Origin: Diorhabda sublineata
Taxonomy: Eukaryota > Arthropoda > Insecta > Coleoptera > Chrysomelidae
Assembly: GCF_026230105.1 (NCBI RefSeq)
Contig: NC_079481.1
Span: 31,472,489-31,536,488 of the forward strand
Reading direction: 5' to 3'
Length of the DNA: 64,000 bases
The translations under genes were made by a program, and so were the position numbers. Positions 21,870 through 33,830 of this stretch are shown piece by piece. The notes under the pieces are model-generated. The model saw only the letters and a program-made list of their open reading frames with translations, ran no database searches and had not been told where the DNA came from. How positions within the stretch are numbered: position 1 is the stretch's first letter; the number at the start of each line of letters is the position of its first letter.

Positions 21870-21893
21870 TTTTGTTTTAGATACACAGAAAAC

Positions 21894-24800
21894 ATGATTG
21901 CAAGAAATAAAATCACTTTTTTGGTACAAATTTCCCAAAATGGAATTATGTCGCAACTTCCGAACGCTTTAGGAAATAAGAGAAGTTATAGTATGCAAAT
22001 AAATTGTTCAAGAAAGAGAATTCCATTAAGAAATAATGAAAATTTAGGAAATTTTGTGAGAAATCTCGGCAGTGGGGTAGTAAAATCTCCTCTAGGCGAA
22101 GTAGAATCTATACCCAACGAAAATTTAGTGGAATATGTTTTTAAAAAAGCCGATCAGTGGTCAGAAGAAGTTGCCGTAGTAAGTAGAAAATATAACCTCA
22201 AATAAGTAAACATAACATAGTATATTGTGAGACATATTTCAAATGTCACCTGTCAATTATTTTCCCACGTGTTTTACACTATACTTTTTCAACGACATAC
22301 ATAAAATACTTGATATTCTACCCAGAAAATGTGATAAAACTAAAATTTTAGACGTGTGGTGCAACTGGTAGAAATTATTCATTCACAATGTTAAGATTCC
22401 TAGTTAATAGATTTGCCCAGGCTGTTTTGGGACATTGCGGAATGCAACCTAGAGAAGTTGTAGGATTACTATTACCTAACATACCTGAATTTGTCATAGT
22501 TTGTCATGGTGCCATAGAAGCTGGATTAGTAGTAACTTTCGTTAATCCCCTGTATACACCAGGTAACCTATTTAAATGCTCAAACAGATCAAACTGTGCC
22601 TAATTTTAACCTGTTACTTTCTATTAATTAAATAAAATCCTATTTTATTTTTCAGATGAATTAAAGAGACAATTTGAAAACGCAGGGGTGAAAATGATAA
22701 TCACTGTGCCTTTATTGTTAGAAGTGGCAACTACTATAGCCCCTTCGTTACCAGGTTATAGAACAACGATTTGTATTGGAGGAGAAGATGATGTTTCTAA
22801 AAATATTCATGGATTGGAGAGTCTATTAAGAGGTAGGATTAGTAAAACTAACTTATTTACATTACTCTAATGACTCGTGGTTTATTTTAGCTGGCCACGA
22901 AAGCGAGTTACCAGGATTAAACCCTAAGGAGTTAACCCTACTGCCGTATTCAAGCGGTACTACAGGATTACCTAAAGGAGTAATGCTATCACATTATAAT
23001 TTAGTTTCTAATTTATTCCAAGGTGATCGAGACGATCTTGTACCGAGAAAAACAAAATGTAAGTATTTGTTATAAATTCAAAGATCATTAATATAACTCA
23101 CGGATCGAATATATTTTTCATGTTTAAAACATTTACGCACTTCCAACATGTAGTTTTCTTTAATTATTTGTCACTACACAAACAATGTACATTTAATGAT
23201 CAATATTATTTTTTTTTACGTAAACAAACTAGCCGTGCAACTATTTCACATTTTACATCATATTATGGAAGCACTAAAATGTATATAACTGTTTGAATAT
23301 GTTTTATTTTTTGATATTTATACATCATATATAACGATTCATTAAATTATACTAACCTATGAATAGTTACGATACACACTAACCGCCAAAATCTTAATGT
23401 CATAACTGTCAATGTCAACTGAACATAGCCTGTGTTGATATTACTCACATATGAGCTTTAAGCTGGTGCTACATGCATCCGATATGTGATCCTATTGGTC
23501 AGAAATTTTAGCGCGAATATTTTCAACAATCTATCCTTGTAGATGTATCTGACATTGGACGTTGTTTAACTTTTTTATATATTTTCGATAGTTGAAATTA
23601 AAATAAATAATGATTATAGTCAGTTGCAATTCTGTCAAAGCTAATACGAATGATTTCCACAAAAAGGGCTAGGGTACAAAAGTCACGATTATTTCGAGTG
23701 AGAAATACTATAATTTACTCATCGCAAAATTAATACAGGGGACATACAAAATATTTTCGTCCAAAAGTTATACTTTTTTCGATATAGGGGTGGCAAAACT
23801 GTATATTTTTCAGCTGGTGATCGCCAACAAGTACTTTCTGTACTTCCTTTCTTCCACATATTCGGTTTCAACGGTATTCTTAACGTCGCGCTCTCGGGCG
23901 GCGCTCATTTAATAACACTCCCAAGGTTTACGCCTGAAGATTATGCCAAAGCGTTAGAAACCTACCGGCCTACTTTTCTTTTCGTCGTTCCATCGTTGCT
24001 GCAATTTTTAGCGTCACATCCGGCTATTACGAAAGATCATTTATCATCAGTGGAGGGGATCCAATCGGGAGCAGCTCCGTTAACTGAAGCTATAATTCAG
24101 AAATTTAGAGCTAAGGTGGACGATCAGGATATATCAATTAGACAAGGTGAGGAATTTCATTGTTTATAACATCATCACTAAAACAATTGAGCTGTCAAAA
24201 TCAGCTGATGTCCATTTAAAAATGGCCGCCGTGGGGGATTATCACTTCGTTACTTTGAAAAGTACTAAAACTCAACAATGGAAATTTATGTCAAAAAAAT
24301 CTCGCAATTTTAGTATGTTGTTTACCCCACGGCCGTCATTTTGACGTAGATCAGCTGTTTTCTTAGATAGCATCTATGTTATTAATAATATTGTCTTGTC
24401 AACTATATATTATGAATTAAGACAACAAATCGGAGCACTGTAAACAAACTAAATGACAGATGAGTTTGGAGGAGAGTTGTGACGATTGAATTTCTGTGCG
24501 AATGAATGAAAATTTCGTTTCACAGGATACGGAATGACTGAAAGTTCTCCGGTGACGTTTATTATGCCTAGGATTACCCCACCATCGAAAATAGGTACTA
24601 TAGGTATACCATATCCAGGAACCCATGCCAAAATCATCAGCCTCAAAACTGGAGAGACTTTAGGTACTCACGAACCAGGCGAACTTCTCATCAAAGGACC
24701 ACAGGTACTTCTTTGTGATATAATTAAATCGGGAAGTTCAGTCAAGTGCCCTAATTGTTTTGTTTACTTCATATTTTCAGTGAATTCTTCAATTTGGTGT

Positions 24801-27800
24801 GTTTTTTTGAATTTTTATTATGTTTTTTTTGTACTTATACAGAATTTGATTCCTGTACTGTCTTATTATATATAAAAGTTCGAAAATGATGATTAATTTC
24901 AAAAAGAGAAGTTTAAGAAAAGAAAAAGCAGCCAAACACACTCAGATTTAACTAATACTTTATTTAAATACAAAAAAAACTATTTGTAATGTCTAAAAAC
25001 GTTATTTATTATTAAAAATTAACATTCAAAAACTTTTTTCATAGATTTCTATCTAAAAACAAAATGTAAACAAAGCAATTAGAACTTGAAGTGTAGTAAA
25101 GAACATAACCTAAGAATTTTTCTTCCGCGATCATATACTTTTTAAATTGAAAAGTTGTGGAAATTTAGAAAGAAACAACTTCTAGATTACAGTAGGTCTA
25201 TCTTTGTTTCACTTTATAACTATCAGAGCCAAAATGAGCTAAATATATTTAATTAACCTAAAATAACACTCCTAGACGGGTTGTATAGTTACGAGAAACA
25301 GAAACAAGAAATGTATGTATCAAAGAAAAATGTTAACTTTTTAACTATTACGCATCCCCATCAATAAAATATCCAGTAAATGATTTACACCCAAGAAGTT
25401 ATAATATAAGACCCCTTAATGATATGTTAATAATTAGAGGCTTAAAAATTATTCAAACCCATATATAAAAGCACGTGTTGATAATATTGTTCAAGAAATG
25501 ACTTTTTTACGAATTAAAAATATGATATAACGAGCTAAACAAAAAATTATTTACAAAACCGGCTATTTCAATTTTAAAGGTGATCAAAAATAATTAAACT
25601 TACCTGAGCTTCATAATTTCAGTATATAGTGGTCGTATTCGTAGTCACTTAAACAACAGCGCGTTATTGATGGAATTTATCACAAACATCACCAAAAAAA
25701 CAATCGAAAACATATAATAAATAATAATCACAATAACTAAATAAACTATATAAACAAAGCCTTTTTAGTTTCAAGCAAGATAATGGCGTAGCAGTGTTGC
25801 CACTTTTCTGGTACAAAGTGTTTTATATTAGAACGTTTCATTAGAAAAAAACATATTAATCAGGAGTATTAGCAATATAATTTAAGTATATTTAGAATTA
25901 AACTCGTCATTTGGGTTTGATTTTAGAAGATCGTATTTCGGGATGTAAGAATGATTCTTTTTGTATATATGATGATTTTTATAATTTGGCAACGGCGTTT
26001 TGTGTAAATGCAACTATTTACTAAGGATGTGAATATAGCTTGCGCAAGCGTATTTCTGTGGTGTAGTTTATCTGGTATTTTATACAAAAGATAATTTTCG
26101 TAAATAACTTCAGAAAATGCTTAATTTACCATCAAACTACCTAATAAAAGTACTTTGTTTTCAAAATAATTACCAAAATCATACGTTTTTAACATTATTG
26201 TGATATAGTATCGAAACGGTTTGCTGGATTATTACCATTTTTGTTCAAAAAAATTTTAGGTTATGATGGGATACTTGAACAACGACGAGGCTACGGCTGA
26301 GACTTTGGATGAAGACGGATGGTTACATACAGGGGATGTAGCTTATTATGATGAAGACGCGTTTTTCTATATTATAGATAGATGCAAGGAACTTATTAAA
26401 GTCAAAGGAAACCAGGTACGTATTTAAATTTTTATTCAATCAGAAATCGTTTGTTTTTAGTCATTTTTATTAAAAATGTATGGTTTTAAAATAATTTGAA
26501 CCCTTATTTTCTAAATTAATAAGAAAATTTTTGATTTATAGATAAGGATATGGTAAATAAAAAAATATTCGTTATTAAATAGAACTTTATTATCTAAAAA
26601 GTGCGTCTGTATACAAATTATCATTTAAGAGAAAATCGAAGTTTCTTGTACAACCATTTCATACAAAATGCGACAAAAATACACTGGGCAGTGAAAATTT
26701 TTTCATAATTTACATACTTTAGTTGATATATTGTCAGAGTACATAAAATTATTTTCAAAACTTCACAAATTTAAAAAAAACATGAATCATGGGTTACGAA
26801 GTATGGTAAATGGGTTAAAACGCTCGGAAACAAATAATTTTTATATTAAATATTAAAGATAATCTAACTCTCTCAAATATTAATTAGTTTTTAATAATAA
26901 TTAACGATTTAAATTGTATAACAAATTATTTGACATCAAGGTAAATCATAAAAGATCGTTATTTTAGTCATATCAAACTTAGGAATTAAATAAATTTATA
27001 GAATCTAACTTTTTTCCCTATTTTGTGTAAATCTAACTTCACCAGAATAAATAACCTAATAAGAAACTACTTTCAAAACAAATTACAAAGTATTACTACT
27101 TAAGTTTGTAGAAATTTCAAGGTTCAATTGAACTATATTTCAAATTCAGGGTTTTGTAAACCTTTTTAATAGACTTTCAAGCACAATTTTTTTCTCCGGA
27201 TCTGTGTTCATTTGAACTACTTTTTAAGCTCATGGTGTAATAATCACTGTTATAGACCTCAATTGAACTACTTCCAAAGCTTAAGAGTTGATACTAGACA
27301 TTTTCAATACAATCTAAGTTTCGTTTGAACAAATCTTTTCTACACATCAGGGTTTATTTGAACTACTTTTCAAGCTTACATTGTAGTAATCGTTATTACA
27401 TACTTCGATTCCAATAACTTTTTTAATGCACTTAAAGTTGCTAACCTCAGAGCCAAATAAACAGTTGTATTTATATCTCAGGGTTCATTTGAACTACTTT
27501 TCACTCTCGTGGTTATTATATACATCCGATTGGACTAATTTCAATACTCGGGGACAAGTATAATGTTTTCTATACTTATGGTTCATTTGAACTACTTTTT
27601 AAGCTTGGTATAGGTATAAGTAGCTTTTTAATTAATTTCAAAGCTCACAGCCAGACGCACACTTTTTTTAATAATCGGGGTTAATTTGAACTACTGTCAC
27701 TACTTAAGGACAAGTACAACGTATTCTATACTTTATAGTTCGTTTGAACTAATTTTTAAGTCATGGTACAGTAATTATTACATTCTTTGAAAATTGAGTG

Positions 27801-30800
27801 TTTAGTAGAACTTTTCAATACATTTGAAGTTTCATGGCAACTATTTTCTAAAATCGAAGTGTACTTAATCTTTTTTGAACCTTCAAGTTCCTTTTCAACT
27901 AATTTAAAAGCTTAGAACAGAGTACATATTTTTATTTATACATAAGGGTTCATTTGAACTATTTTTTACCCTCATGGTTACTTTTACTTTGGATTAAACT
28001 ACTTTCGAAACTCGGCGCCTAGTACTATACTTCTTGGTTTATTTGAACTACTTTTCAAATTTATGGTGTAGTAATCGTTATAGATTTCATTAGCACTACT
28101 TTCAATACTCTGCTCAAAGCACAATGTTTTCTATAATTCATGGTACATTTGAACTACTTTTCAAGCTCATAGCATCGTTTTTATACACTCCAAGTTTATT
28201 TTAAACTACTTTTGAAACTCATAACTCATTGTAATCATTTTCAAACGCTTTAAGGCCCAAATACTGAAACGTAAATAAAACTAAAAGAATGTGTTTACTC
28301 AATTTAACAAACTCCTATTTTCTCTCGTTAGTATTGCTTGTTCAGTAATTGTGAAAATCGAATGTTTTTCTTATAAAAATCTCGTGAACAAAATACAGGA
28401 ATACATACACTTACAAAATGCTTTTTTCGAATCTCAAATCATCATGTAATGATTCTGGTGTCGAAGAACTAGGTTCATCTGCCACTGTTTTTTTATCTTG
28501 GCCACTATCAACTTCCATTGGAGACTCTTTGTACTGCTCTTTTGTTTCTACAATATCGTTTATCACATCTTCTGCTTCATCGTTAGTTTTGGCTGTTTCA
28601 CTAACAGTTTCCACACATTTTTCTTGTTCTGTTTTCAAGTTATCTATTACTTTATCCGATTTTTCAGGTTCATTTGATGGTATTTCAGTAACTGTTGGTT
28701 GATCGATAACATCTTGTTTTTTCTCTTCTATATGTTCCTCTACTTTCTCTAATATTTCTTCTGGTTCTAAAACAGTTTCTGTTGGTGTTAAAACTTCTGG
28801 AATAGGAGTGTCTGTATTTATTTCTTCTGTTTGTACGTTTTCTTTTTCGTTCTCTGGTTGTTTTTCAGGTTGTAAAGTTATAAGTTCGAATTGAGTATCT
28901 TCTGAAATTTCTTTTCTTACTTCTAGTTCTGGTTCAATATTAGCAACCTCTGTTTTAACTACATTCTTCTGGGAATCTTCTTCTATAGGCTAAAAGTGAA
29001 TAAAATATTATTGGTGTTCGATATTATAGGATAACTTACTTTAATTTTGTCTTCTTTTATTTCTTCTATCACTTCTTTATCTTCTGGAACTGTTTCTTTG
29101 TTTTCTGCTGCAGAGGGTGAACTAGACGAGTCACTACTATTACTATTGCTTTCTTCTGATAGACTTTGATATGTTTCTTGTGGTTCTATGGAAACGTATG
29201 TTTCTATTGGGTCTTCTGTACTAGTACAAGTTATTACAGTCTCTTGTGTTTCTACTTTAGCCTCTTCTGTGTTACTGCTTGCAGGAATTTCTGAAACTAT
29301 CACTACTTTTATTTTGTGGTGATAGTCGAAAATTTCAATAAAATAAGGCATAATTATATATATTGAATTCATTGAATATGTTGAATAATGGATATTCATT
29401 ACCGATCAAAAGTTTTGGCCTACCCCATAATAACTGATCACTACCGACTGATTTGTTATTGTTTTCATTTTCGCAAATTCAGACTTGCAATTGGGCAAAA
29501 CCAACAAAATGTTGGATAAAGTTTGTGCATTAATCTTCATAGTATAGGGCAAAGCAACCTTAGGAGCTTTGGCCATAGAAAATGTTCAGGACAACCTCAA
29601 AAAACCACAGCTACTGAAGATAAGCGAATTGTATTGATCATTAAACATAATATTCCACTCACAGGTCCAGAGTTAGCAGTTCAGATCAATGAATCTAGGA
29701 ATCTGCCATTGAGTTCTTCCACAGTGGAAAGGAAATTAAGAGAAGCTGATCTTTTTTCAAGGGTGGCAATGAAGAAACTTTTTTAAGATGACATGGAGAG
29801 TGGGAGAGAGTTTTATGGAGTGATGAGTCAAAGTTTGAGTTTTTAGGTCTAAGAATTTGTATGCGGGCCAAAGGAAAAACAAAATAGAAGGGATTTAGAA
29901 GAAAAAGACTTTTAAAATATTAAAGGAAAATGTTGTACATTCTAGCCAGCGCCTGATTGGCAGAAAATTTATCTTTCAGTATAACAACAATCCCAAGCAT
30001 TCCTCGAAGTTGGGCAAAGAGAATACCAAATTTGTACACCGAAATAATAAAATCAAAAGGGGGTTACACTGATGAATCAAAACTATCTTATAACTATAGG
30101 ATGAGCAAAAACTTTTGACCAGTAGTGTATAAGCATATTTGCACCAAATTGCAAAGAAGGTATTAATTTTTTTTAAATGTCAAAAAACCCATCAATGTAT
30201 TTACAAACAACATTATTAAAACCTATATAATTTTGCTTCTTCTATTGTAAATATGATATTGAATTAACCTTCAAAACTCGTCCAACAACTCATTTGTTAT
30301 AAATAGAAGTCGTTAATTTAATAAAAACTTACCACTTTTTGTTTCTTCACTTTCAAATTTTGTTGTAGTTTCGACTTCAGTTTTCAATAGGTCCTCAGTT
30401 TCCTTCTCTCCATCTTTATATTCAACAGGCATATTCCAATTTGGACTTTCATCCATATCTTCAATGTTAATATCATTTCTTTCATTATTTATTTCTGGTA
30501 AATGTTCAGTTTCAATTCCATTCATAATACCTTCTTCGCCATTTTCTGTTGATCTTCTACCTGGTTCTACTGTGCTGACAACTAAAATGTTCTTTTCCAA
30601 TGCTCTCATGTATTTATCAATTCTACTGTATTCCTTTCTCGGGGTAGTCAAAAGTTCACATATTCTTTGGACTGTAAATGGTGCTGCTGCGAAAGTGTCG
30701 AGCTTCTCTAGTATAAAATTTTTCATCATATCATAATTAAACATTTCTACATTCGGACAAGGCGGTATATCCATAGAAGGACAAGTTTCATAAAATTCTG

Positions 30801-31484
30801 TTATAACATTGATCAATTTTTCTCGGAAAAGAGACTTAATAACAGGCCACTGGTAAACTGGATTTCCTGTTTTAGCAACAAAACAAAGATATTCTTCTAA
30901 TTCTCGTGGAATGTCTTTCGGTTTCATTTTCGAAAATTCTTCAAGGCTATGAAGAATTTCTTCAGGATTCTCCATTGCAAATTCTCTAGAATATATTTAT
31001 TTCGGCTTTATCCTATTAAGTAAAAACAAAAGATGCAAACAAGAAACAACCAATTTATACGAACACAATAATGCAACTAAAGCGCTAACAGTCCCTTGTC
31101 ATACTTCAACTATCAATAACTAATTGTGCGCTGTTGCCATATAAACATACAACATGGTAGATAGTGTTGCCTATCTAGTAAGTAACTATTATTGTAAAAG
31201 AATCTTTACAGGTATCTCCAACAGAATTAGAATCTCTGATTCTAGAAATTGAAGGAATTTTGGACGCAGCTGTTGTGGGGGTACCCGATACTTTAGCAGG
31301 AGAAGTACCTAAAGCTTACGTTGTACGTAAGCCTGGTGCCAACGTAAACGAGGAAGACATACAACGATGGGTGAATGGAAAAGTGACTAATTACAAGAAA
31401 TTAGTTGGAGGTGTAAAATTCATTGATGCCATACCGAGAAATCTCAGTGGAAAAATACTTAGAAATGAGTTGAAATTGAATTAA
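21894..31484 (+). CDS. 4-coumarate-CoA-ligase/luciferase-like acyl-CoA synthetase
   Basis: Adenylate-forming enzyme that activates a carboxylic acid with ATP and transfers it to CoA. Eight exons: 21894-22178, 22352-22562, 22656-22832, 22891-23058, 23814-24146, 24526-24704, 26260-26415, 31212-31484; in-frame total 593 residues. Motifs in order: AMP-binding loop YSSGTTGLPKG (residues 244-254), LPFFHIFGFN, QSGAAPL, GYGMTE at the exon 5/6 junction, GWLHTGD, IDRCKELIKVKGNQ hinge, and PRNLSGKILR with the catalytic lysine. The C-terminus is ELKLN, so the peroxisomal SKL signal of beetle luciferases is absent. The first about 40 residues are rich in Lys, Arg, Ser and Asn with few acids, suggesting a mitochondrial presequence. 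The acyl substrate cannot be read from sequence, and luciferase activity should not be assumed. The last intron (4.8 kb) contains PPP4R2 on the opposite strand. AATAAA follows at 31594. Confidence 0.93.
23059..23813. other. Ligase intron 4
   Basis: A 755-bp intron. AT-rich, with a T-run at 23209 and words (GTCATAACTGTCAA around 23400, CACATATGAG around 23446) that reappear near 34150-34200 downstream of IFT46, suggesting a dispersed repeat. No coding sequence seen. Confidence 0.45.
24705..26259. other. Ligase intron 6
   Basis: A 1.55-kb intron with no recognisable gene. It contains GCAGTGTTGCCAC at about 25791 and TTTGGCAACGGCG at about 25985, two of the dispersed TTGCC motifs. An open frame runs from the preceding exon to 24875 only because the intron start happens to lack stops. 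Confidence 0.5.
27120..28230. repeat. Decayed tandem repeat in ligase intron 7
   Basis: The block TTCATTTGAACTACTTTTCA, usually followed by AGCTCATGGT and GTAGTAATCGTTAT, recurs at least ten times with many substitutions (for example near 27207, 27352, 27482, 27582, 27735, 27950, 28040 and 28145). Spacing is irregular (about 60-140 bp). This looks like an old satellite-type array that has diverged, lying between ligase exon 7 and the 3' end of PPP4R2. Confidence 0.75.
28411..30975 (-). CDS. Ppp4r2: Protein phosphatase 4 regulatory subunit 2, nested antisense gene
   Basis: Regulatory subunit of the PP4 phosphatase complex (with PP4C and PP4R3), which acts in DNA-damage response and centrosome and splicing regulation. 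Three exons on the minus strand: 30975-30333, 29290-29040, 28989-28411; phases agree and the product is 490 residues. The N-terminal about 150 residues are the conserved PPP4R2 domain (LEEYLCFVAKTGNPVYQW, the PPCPNVEMFNYDMMKNFI segment, PFTVQRICELLTTPRKEY). The remainder is acidic and low-complexity, rich in Glu, Thr, Ser and Asp with a polyserine patch (SNSNSSDSSSS), as in other family members. The whole gene lies in intron 7 of the acyl-CoA ligase, on the opposite strand. Its first intron carries a Tc1-like transposon. Two TTGCC motifs lie 155-195 bp upstream of the start. Confidence 0.92.
29398..30130 (+). mobile_element. Tc1-like transposon with broken transposase
   Basis: About 730 bp bounded by inverted termini (GATCAAAAGTTTTGGCC at 29404, GCAAAAACTTTTGACC at 30105-30120) next to TA. 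The plus strand encodes Tc1 transposase pieces: an N-terminal helix-turn-helix region (29523-29786, with GQPQKTTATEDKRIV and TGPELAVQINES), then after a stop the DDE segment VLWSDESKFEF, then NNNPKHSSKL where the usual third-motif aspartate region lies, altered. In-frame stops and missing sequence show it is not autonomous. It sits in intron 1 of PPP4R2 in the antisense direction to that gene. Confidence 0.85.
31128..31171 (-). promoter_or_regulatory. Putative PPP4R2 promoter region with paired TTGCC motifs
   Basis: GCGCTGTTGCCAT (31128-31140) and AGTGTTGCCTATC (31162-31174) lie 155-195 bp upstream of the PPP4R2 ATG, inside the host ligase intron and ending 40 bp before ligase exon 8. On the PPP4R2 strand they read as GGCAACAGCGC and GGCAACACT. 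The nested gene must have its own promoter here. The role of the motif is inferred. Confidence 0.35.
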
Positions 31485-32377
31485 TGTTGTTTATAAGACA
31501 ACCCATAACTTTTTTTTTATTTTACAAATTACGAATTTTATATTTTATTAATACTGCTGTATATTTTAAGTGGACTTGACGTAGTGGAGGATAAATAAAA
31601 TTTATTTTTAGGAAAAAATAATTTCAACGTTTGCGTTTTTTTTTTAATTCGATTATTGTAAATATTTTTATTACATTTACTGTAGAAATAGCTCACAAAA
31701 TTTTATATATTTTAGTTTGTACTTATTTTAATGGTTATTATTATTTTGAATAAAGGATTCAATTTTATTTCGTTTCATTTTTTCCTTTTGAGTGAAAACA
31801 CCCCACAAACCATCTACTTTATAGTTGGATCATGCAGATCGCCCAGAATCAAAACAATTCTTTAACAGACATAAAATTAGTATTTACTTTCATAGATGGA
31901 GCAAGTAAACAAATGTTCTTTCTCTCTTCCAATAGTACAATTCAACTCATATTTCGCTCTCTCTATTTTTATATTAGCTCTACGAATCTCCGTCTTCTTC
32001 TTTATGTAAAGAACGCATTATAGGTACCTAAGTTATCAACATTACTCGTAAATAGTTCATTTATACAAACTATAGATAGCAGTCCTTATAAAATTGAAAA
32101 TTTTTGAAATCCAGATATATAAAAAGTTATAAGAATAATTATATGTATCTCTTTCGACCTTTAACCTTCCTTATCTATTAATTAAATAGAGAATTATTCT
32201 GTATAACGTTTCTTTCTTTACTGCCTGTTTTTTGTAACATACTATAGTTAGGCAACTTATATTACACGAATGCAATGTTGGTGGCGTTACCTTTAGGAAA
32301 GAATAATCTACAATGAAATATTTAGTAATTTTTGTTACTAAGCAACTCTTCAATACAAACAATATAAAAATCAAGAC
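31485..32377. other. Intergenic DNA, ligase to IFT46
   Basis: Contains the ligase 3' UTR with AATAAA at 31594-31599 and the IFT46 upstream region. AT-rich; no further gene or clear core promoter seen. Confidence 0.5.
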
Positions 32378-33830
32378 ATGAAAAAATCTTTCTCAATAAT
32401 AGACGTAAGTATTTACGAATGTTATAAATCAAGATGGAAACTCGGTATGTATTATAGGATGATGATGAGGTTTTTTTACCTGAAGATAATAATACAAAAG
32501 AAAAAGATGATGCAGATAGTAATTATAAATCGGATGATTCAGATTTGTCGTTATCGGAACACAATAGCATAAGTCCTAAACGTTCTAAAGCTTTTCAGAA
32601 ATTAAAAGAATTGGATATGGTAGGTAGGTTTCGAATTCGAAATGAGATATTCACTGTACGCTATTTAAGAGTCCTACTAAAGAAGAATTGGAGGAATTAG
32701 GAGCGCAGGGTATGATATCTCCAAAAGATGTAGGAAATCTTTCGGGACGTCAAACAGCGGTGTTGAAAAGAAGAACCATAACGGAACCAAGAATTGAGCA
32801 TTTACTAAGCGATAGTGATGAAAGCGATAATGATGAGAGAAAAAATGTTTCTATACCAGGTGAATACGATCCGAAAATGTATGAAAATTTAATAGTAGAT
32901 CCTGATACTAAGGAAATATTTCAATATATATCAAGGTAAATATGTAAGTGAAGGTCTATAAAATAATTATTAAATCTGCAGAGTGCAGTTGAGAAAATCC
33001 GCATTTTTATGATATTTCAGATATATTCCACAACAGTTAAACTTCAATTACAAATTCAAACCTTTCATACCCGACTTTCTACCCGCAGTAGGAGACATTG
33101 ATGCTTTCCTAAAAGTTTATCCCCCAGAAAAAACTATAAACGGCGAATTTAATACAGAAAAATTTGAACATTTAGGACTGACAGTTCTTGACGAACCTGC
33201 AAGTAATCAAAGCGATCCTGCTGTATTATATTTACAGTTAAAAGCAGCTTCTGGTAAAACAGGAAAGAAAAACGACGAGAATGTTGTAGGTTATCTAGAT
33301 TTTTACTTGTAGTCTTTTTTATATATTTAATTTGCTGTTAGGTTGTGAAGAAAATAGAAAATATTGAAAAGAATTCGAAGGTAATTGATAAATGGATTAA
33401 AGACATATCAGATTTACATAAAACTAAATCTTCAGTGGTTGTTAGGTATTCAGAGTAAGTATAAAGATTCAGGTTTTTTTAATGGAATAATACACATTTA
33501 AAACAATTATAAATTTAAGAAAATACAGTAATAGTTGTTGCTTTTAGGCCAATGCCCGATTTGGATGATTTAATGCAAGAATGGCCTGAAGACGTTGAAG
33601 CTGAATTGAAGAAAAACGGTTTTCCTAAACCTAATAACACTAATATTCAAGAATATATATCAACTGTTTGTGAAACTTTTCAAATACCATTGGCAAAGAA
33701 AAAAGTTCATTCCCTATATTTGCTTTTTTGCCTTTATGCTGCAATTAAACAAACACAACTCTACAAGGCTTCTACTGAGAATGAGAAAAAGAATGTGCAT
33801 AAAGAACCTGATCAATTGGTTTTAGAATGA
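32378..33830 (+). CDS. IFT46: Intraflagellar transport protein 46
   Basis: IFT-B complex subunit needed for anterograde transport in cilia; in insects it acts in ciliated sensory neurons (and possibly sperm). Six exons: 32378-32404, 32458-32619, 32670-32935, 33021-33282, 33342-33454, 33548-33830; frame is kept, 370 residues (human 304, the excess being an acidic N-terminus rich in Asp, Glu and Ser). The conserved core begins YDPKMYENL, then EIFQYISRYIPQ across the exon 3/4 junction, FIPDFLPAVGDIDAFLKV, LTVLDEPASNQSDPAVL, and PMPDLDDLMQEWPED at exon 6, ending with the helical SLYLLFCLYAAIKQTQLYKA segment. The first coding exon is only nine codons and its ATG is the least certain part. The donor after exon 4 (GTTGTA) is weak but is the only one that keeps frame. 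AATAAA follows at 33832. Confidence 0.92.

Noticed and set aside
28418..28702. 94-codon plus-strand frame over PPP4R2 exon 3
   Set aside because: It is the complementary shadow of the acidic PPP4R2 C-terminus, whose frame is continuous through three exons.
21894..31484. Calling the ligase a true firefly-type luciferase
   Set aside because: The motifs are common to all acyl-CoA ligases of the family, and the peroxisomal SKL end of beetle luciferases is absent.
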